Shown: piece by piece, positions 4,973 to 5,727 of the stretch
How the letters are laid out: each line of letters begins with the position of its first letter
Numbering within the stretch: position 1 is the stretch's first letter
From: an uncultured Simplicispira sp.
Lineage (GTDB): Bacteria; Pseudomonadota; Gammaproteobacteria; Burkholderiales; Burkholderiaceae_C
DNA: 5,727 nucleotides
Assembly (NCBI GenBank): GCA_903882725.1
Contig: CAIRYF010000371.1
Location: 1-5,727 of the forward strand
Reading direction: 5' to 3'
Made by a program: the position numbers and the translations under genes
The notes under the pieces: model-generated
The model's database searches: none
Told to the model about the DNA's origin: nothing
The model's input: only the letters and a program-made list of their open reading frames with translations

Positions 4973-5727
4973 CTAACTGCTAGCCACGCAATCAGCGTAA
5001 TAACTGACTTGGCCGTTTTCGTCCTCAATTTCGACCAGGCCGTGGATATCGGTCTCAAAGCCGGGGCTAAGGGCTGCAAATTCGCGGGCAAATTTAAGGT
5101 AGTCCACGATGCGCTTGTTAAACACCTCGCCCGGCACCAACAGCGGAATACCCGGCGGGTAAGGCGTGATCAGGCCGACAGTGATACGCCCTTCAAGCTG
5201 GTCAATCGGCACGCGCTCGGTGCGGCGCTGGGCAATGTGGGCGTAGGCGTCGCTGGGCTTCATTGCCGGGGTCAGGTCGGACAGATAAATCTCGGTCGTC
5301 AGGCGGGCAATGTCGTATTGGGCATACAACTGGTGTACGTGCTGGCACATATCGCGCAGGCCAAGGCGCTGGTAGCGGCGGTGGTTTTGGCAAAACTCGG
5401 GCATGGCGCGCGACATTGGCTGGTTCTTCTCGTAGTCGTCCTTGAACTGCTGCAAGGCCGTCAGCAGCGTGTTCCAGCGGCCTTTGGTGATGCCGATGGT
5501 GAACATGATGAAGAAGCTGTAGAGGCCGGTTTTTTCGACCACCACGCCGTGTTCGGCCAAAAACTTGGTGACGATGCTGGCTGGAATGCCCTTCTTGGCA
5601 AACTTGCCATTCAAGTCCATGCCGGGCGTCACGATGGTCGACTTGATGGGGTCAAGCATGTTGAAGCCGGTCGCCATCTTGCCAAAACCGTGCCAGTTGA
5701 CACCGGCCTTGGCTTTGGCGGACTCGC
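4973..5727 (-). CDS. Ornithine/lysine/arginine decarboxylase, PLP-dependent (C-terminal part)
   Basis: The gene enters from the right edge and is open there, in frame with codons upstream of the internal ATG at 5677, so that ATG is not the start. About 250 residues are visible. HGFGKMATGFNMLDPIKSTIVTPG, AEHGVVVEKTGLYSFFIMFTIGITKGRW and MKPSDAYAHI...RVPIDQLEGRI...PYPPGIPLLVPGE are typical of the fold-type I biodegradative Orn/Lys/Arg decarboxylases (AdiA/LdcC/SpeC group). They cover the end of the PLP domain and the C-terminal domain. These enzymes convert the basic amino acid to its amine (agmatine, cadaverine or putrescine), consuming a proton, and serve polyamine synthesis or acid resistance. 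The PLP-binding lysine and the N-terminal wing domain lie outside the window, and substrate choice cannot be settled. Full-length members have roughly 700-760 residues. The gene converges on the ligase gene and ends at TAG, 25 bp from the shared hairpin. Confidence 0.95.
   Translation of the reverse strand, partial: ESAKAKAGVNWHGFGKMATGFNMLDPIKSTIVTPGMDLNGKFAKKGIPASIVTKFLAEHGVVVEKTGLYSFFIMFTIGITKGRWNTLLTALQQFKDDYEKNQPMSRAMPEFCQNHRRYQRLGLRDMCQHVHQLYAQYDIARLTTEIYLSDLTPAMKPSDAYAHIAQRRTERVPIDQLEGRITVGLITPYPPGIPLLVPGEVFNKRIVDYLKFAREFAALSPGFETDIHGLVEIEDENGQVSYYADCVASS

Noticed and set aside
4973..5677. Decarboxylase as a short complete gene starting at the ATG at 5677
   Set aside because: The frame remains open upstream to the window edge with typical family sequence (NWHGFGK just before), so the ATG is internal.

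Overview
The window looks like chromosomal DNA of a GC-rich betaproteobacterium, most likely Burkholderiales/Comamonadaceae. The protein sequences (FabI, a YejA-type binding protein, a LigE-type ligase, an Orn/Lys/Arg decarboxylase) and the style of the intergenic repeats suggest this. No marker in the window proves it. The first ~270 bases are clearly AT-rich compared with the rest, which marks a composition boundary.

Layout. Left part, minus strand: the first 77 codons of an adenine-specific DNA methyltransferase of the type III Mod kind (running off the left edge), preceded 20 bp upstream by a GNAT-toxin / DUF1778-antitoxin pair with a perfect palindrome at its promoter. Upstream of that, also on the minus strand, is a complete periplasmic oligopeptide/microcin-type binding protein (yejA-like). 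Centre, plus strand: fabI (enoyl-ACP reductase), divergent from yejA, then a secreted ATP-dependent DNA ligase of the LigE type. Right part, minus strand: the C-terminal ~250 residues of a PLP-dependent ornithine/lysine/arginine decarboxylase, convergent with the ligase and cut by the right edge.

Intergenic DNA. The fabI-ligase gap carries a repeat-like segment that resembles dispersed Comamonadaceae repeats. The ligase-decarboxylase gap carries an exact 14-bp tandem duplication running into a long hairpin that probably terminates transcription from both sides. No gene-free stretch exceeds 300 bases, and no RNA gene or CRISPR was seen.

How the parts relate. fabI, the ligase, yejA and the decarboxylase look like ordinary core or semi-core genes with separate jobs (fatty acid synthesis, periplasmic DNA end joining, peptide uptake, amine production/acid response). 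The toxin-antitoxin pair next to a probable restriction-modification gene is the accessory part. It sits exactly where the permease genes of a yejABEF-type transporter would be expected, which suggests an insertion or rearrangement just after yejA. No wholly new system is evident. The best leads are the TA/R-M junction and the intergenic repeats.
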